This document shows, in pieces, positions 13,944-14,026 of a stretch of DNA of 14,026 bases (positions are counted from its first letter, which is position 1; every line of letters starts with the position of its first letter). The position numbers were made by a program, and so were the translations under genes. The stretch spans positions 1 through 14,026 of the forward strand of contig JBCCFD010000184.1 of assembly GCA_039029915.1 (NCBI GenBank), in the 5' to 3' direction. Under the pieces are notes generated by a model. That model was not told where the DNA came from and ran no database searches. It was given only the letters and a program-made list of their open reading frames with translations. Source of the stretch: QQUD01 sp039029915. Lineage in GTDB: Bacteria > Chloroflexota > Anaerolineae > Promineifilales > Promineifilaceae.

Positions 13944-14026
13944 GACCCCTCTTACCGTCTGCACCAACTGCATGGCTCGCTCAGCGGCTGTTCCCGTATG
14001 AGCCGTCGCGTCCATCAATGACTCAA
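13935..14026 (-). CDS. 3' end of a gene running in from the right edge
   Basis: On the minus strand a frame enters from the window edge and stops with TAA at 13935-13937. It encodes 29 residues including MDATAHTGTAAERAMQLVQT and ends VIG. The composition is protein-like (Ala-rich amphipathic helix), and the stop lies at the edge of a repeat, as with cobC. It is too short to assign a family. Extending the sequence to the right would settle it. Confidence 0.5.
   Translation of the reverse strand, partial: ESLMDATAHTGTAAERAMQLVQTVRGVIG

Noticed and set aside
13718..13945. 75-aa plus-strand ORF
   Set aside because: It runs through an intergenic spacer and heptad repeats; no start signal and no protein-like composition.

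Overview
The window is about 14 kb of bacterial chromosome with moderate GC. Two surface proteins have long Pro/Thr-rich linkers built from PTNTP-type units. Together with iterated short repeats between genes, this fits Chloroflexota (Anaerolineae-like). That assignment is inference from style, not from a marker gene.

Layout. (1) Positions 1-3176 (+) hold three late cobalamin genes: a 5'-truncated threonine-phosphate decarboxylase (cobD type), an alpha-ribazole phosphatase (cobC type) and cobyric acid synthase (cobQ). The gaps between them are filled with short heptad-like repeats. (2) Positions 3328-7529 (+) hold a tight four-gene operon for an extracellular glycan: a NodB-type polysaccharide deacetylase, a GT2 glycosyltransferase, a Wzx/MOP-type flippase and a second GT2. 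(3) Positions 7543-7754 hold a 44-bp tandem repeat array that fills the gap between convergent genes. (4) Positions 7760-11264 (-) hold two tandem paralogous right-handed beta-helix proteins, one a lipoprotein and one anchored by an N-terminal membrane helix, with a good intrinsic terminator between them. (5) Positions 11265-14026 are an accessory region rich in repeats. It holds a YCII-domain protein, an unrecognised 193-aa protein, a small acidic lipoprotein (-) and the 3' end of a minus-strand gene.

Repeats are the most striking content. The palindrome ACGGCCGT occurs 22 times, against about 0.2 expected by chance, in genes and spacers alike (HIP-like). A 118-bp inverted-dimer element (two 59-bp halves, each a hairpin; REPIN-like) is present three times, always exactly 118 bp. 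Two copies start at or within a few bases of a stop codon. A roughly 45-bp repeat likewise sits over the 3' ends of cobC and of the gene at the right edge. Gene 3' ends appear to be preferred docking sites for several unrelated repeat families.

How the genes may work together: the deacetylase, glycosyltransferases and flippase probably build and export a surface polysaccharide. The two beta-helix proteins, held at the outer face of the membrane next to that operon, could bind or modify it. That last link is inference from proximity and fold.
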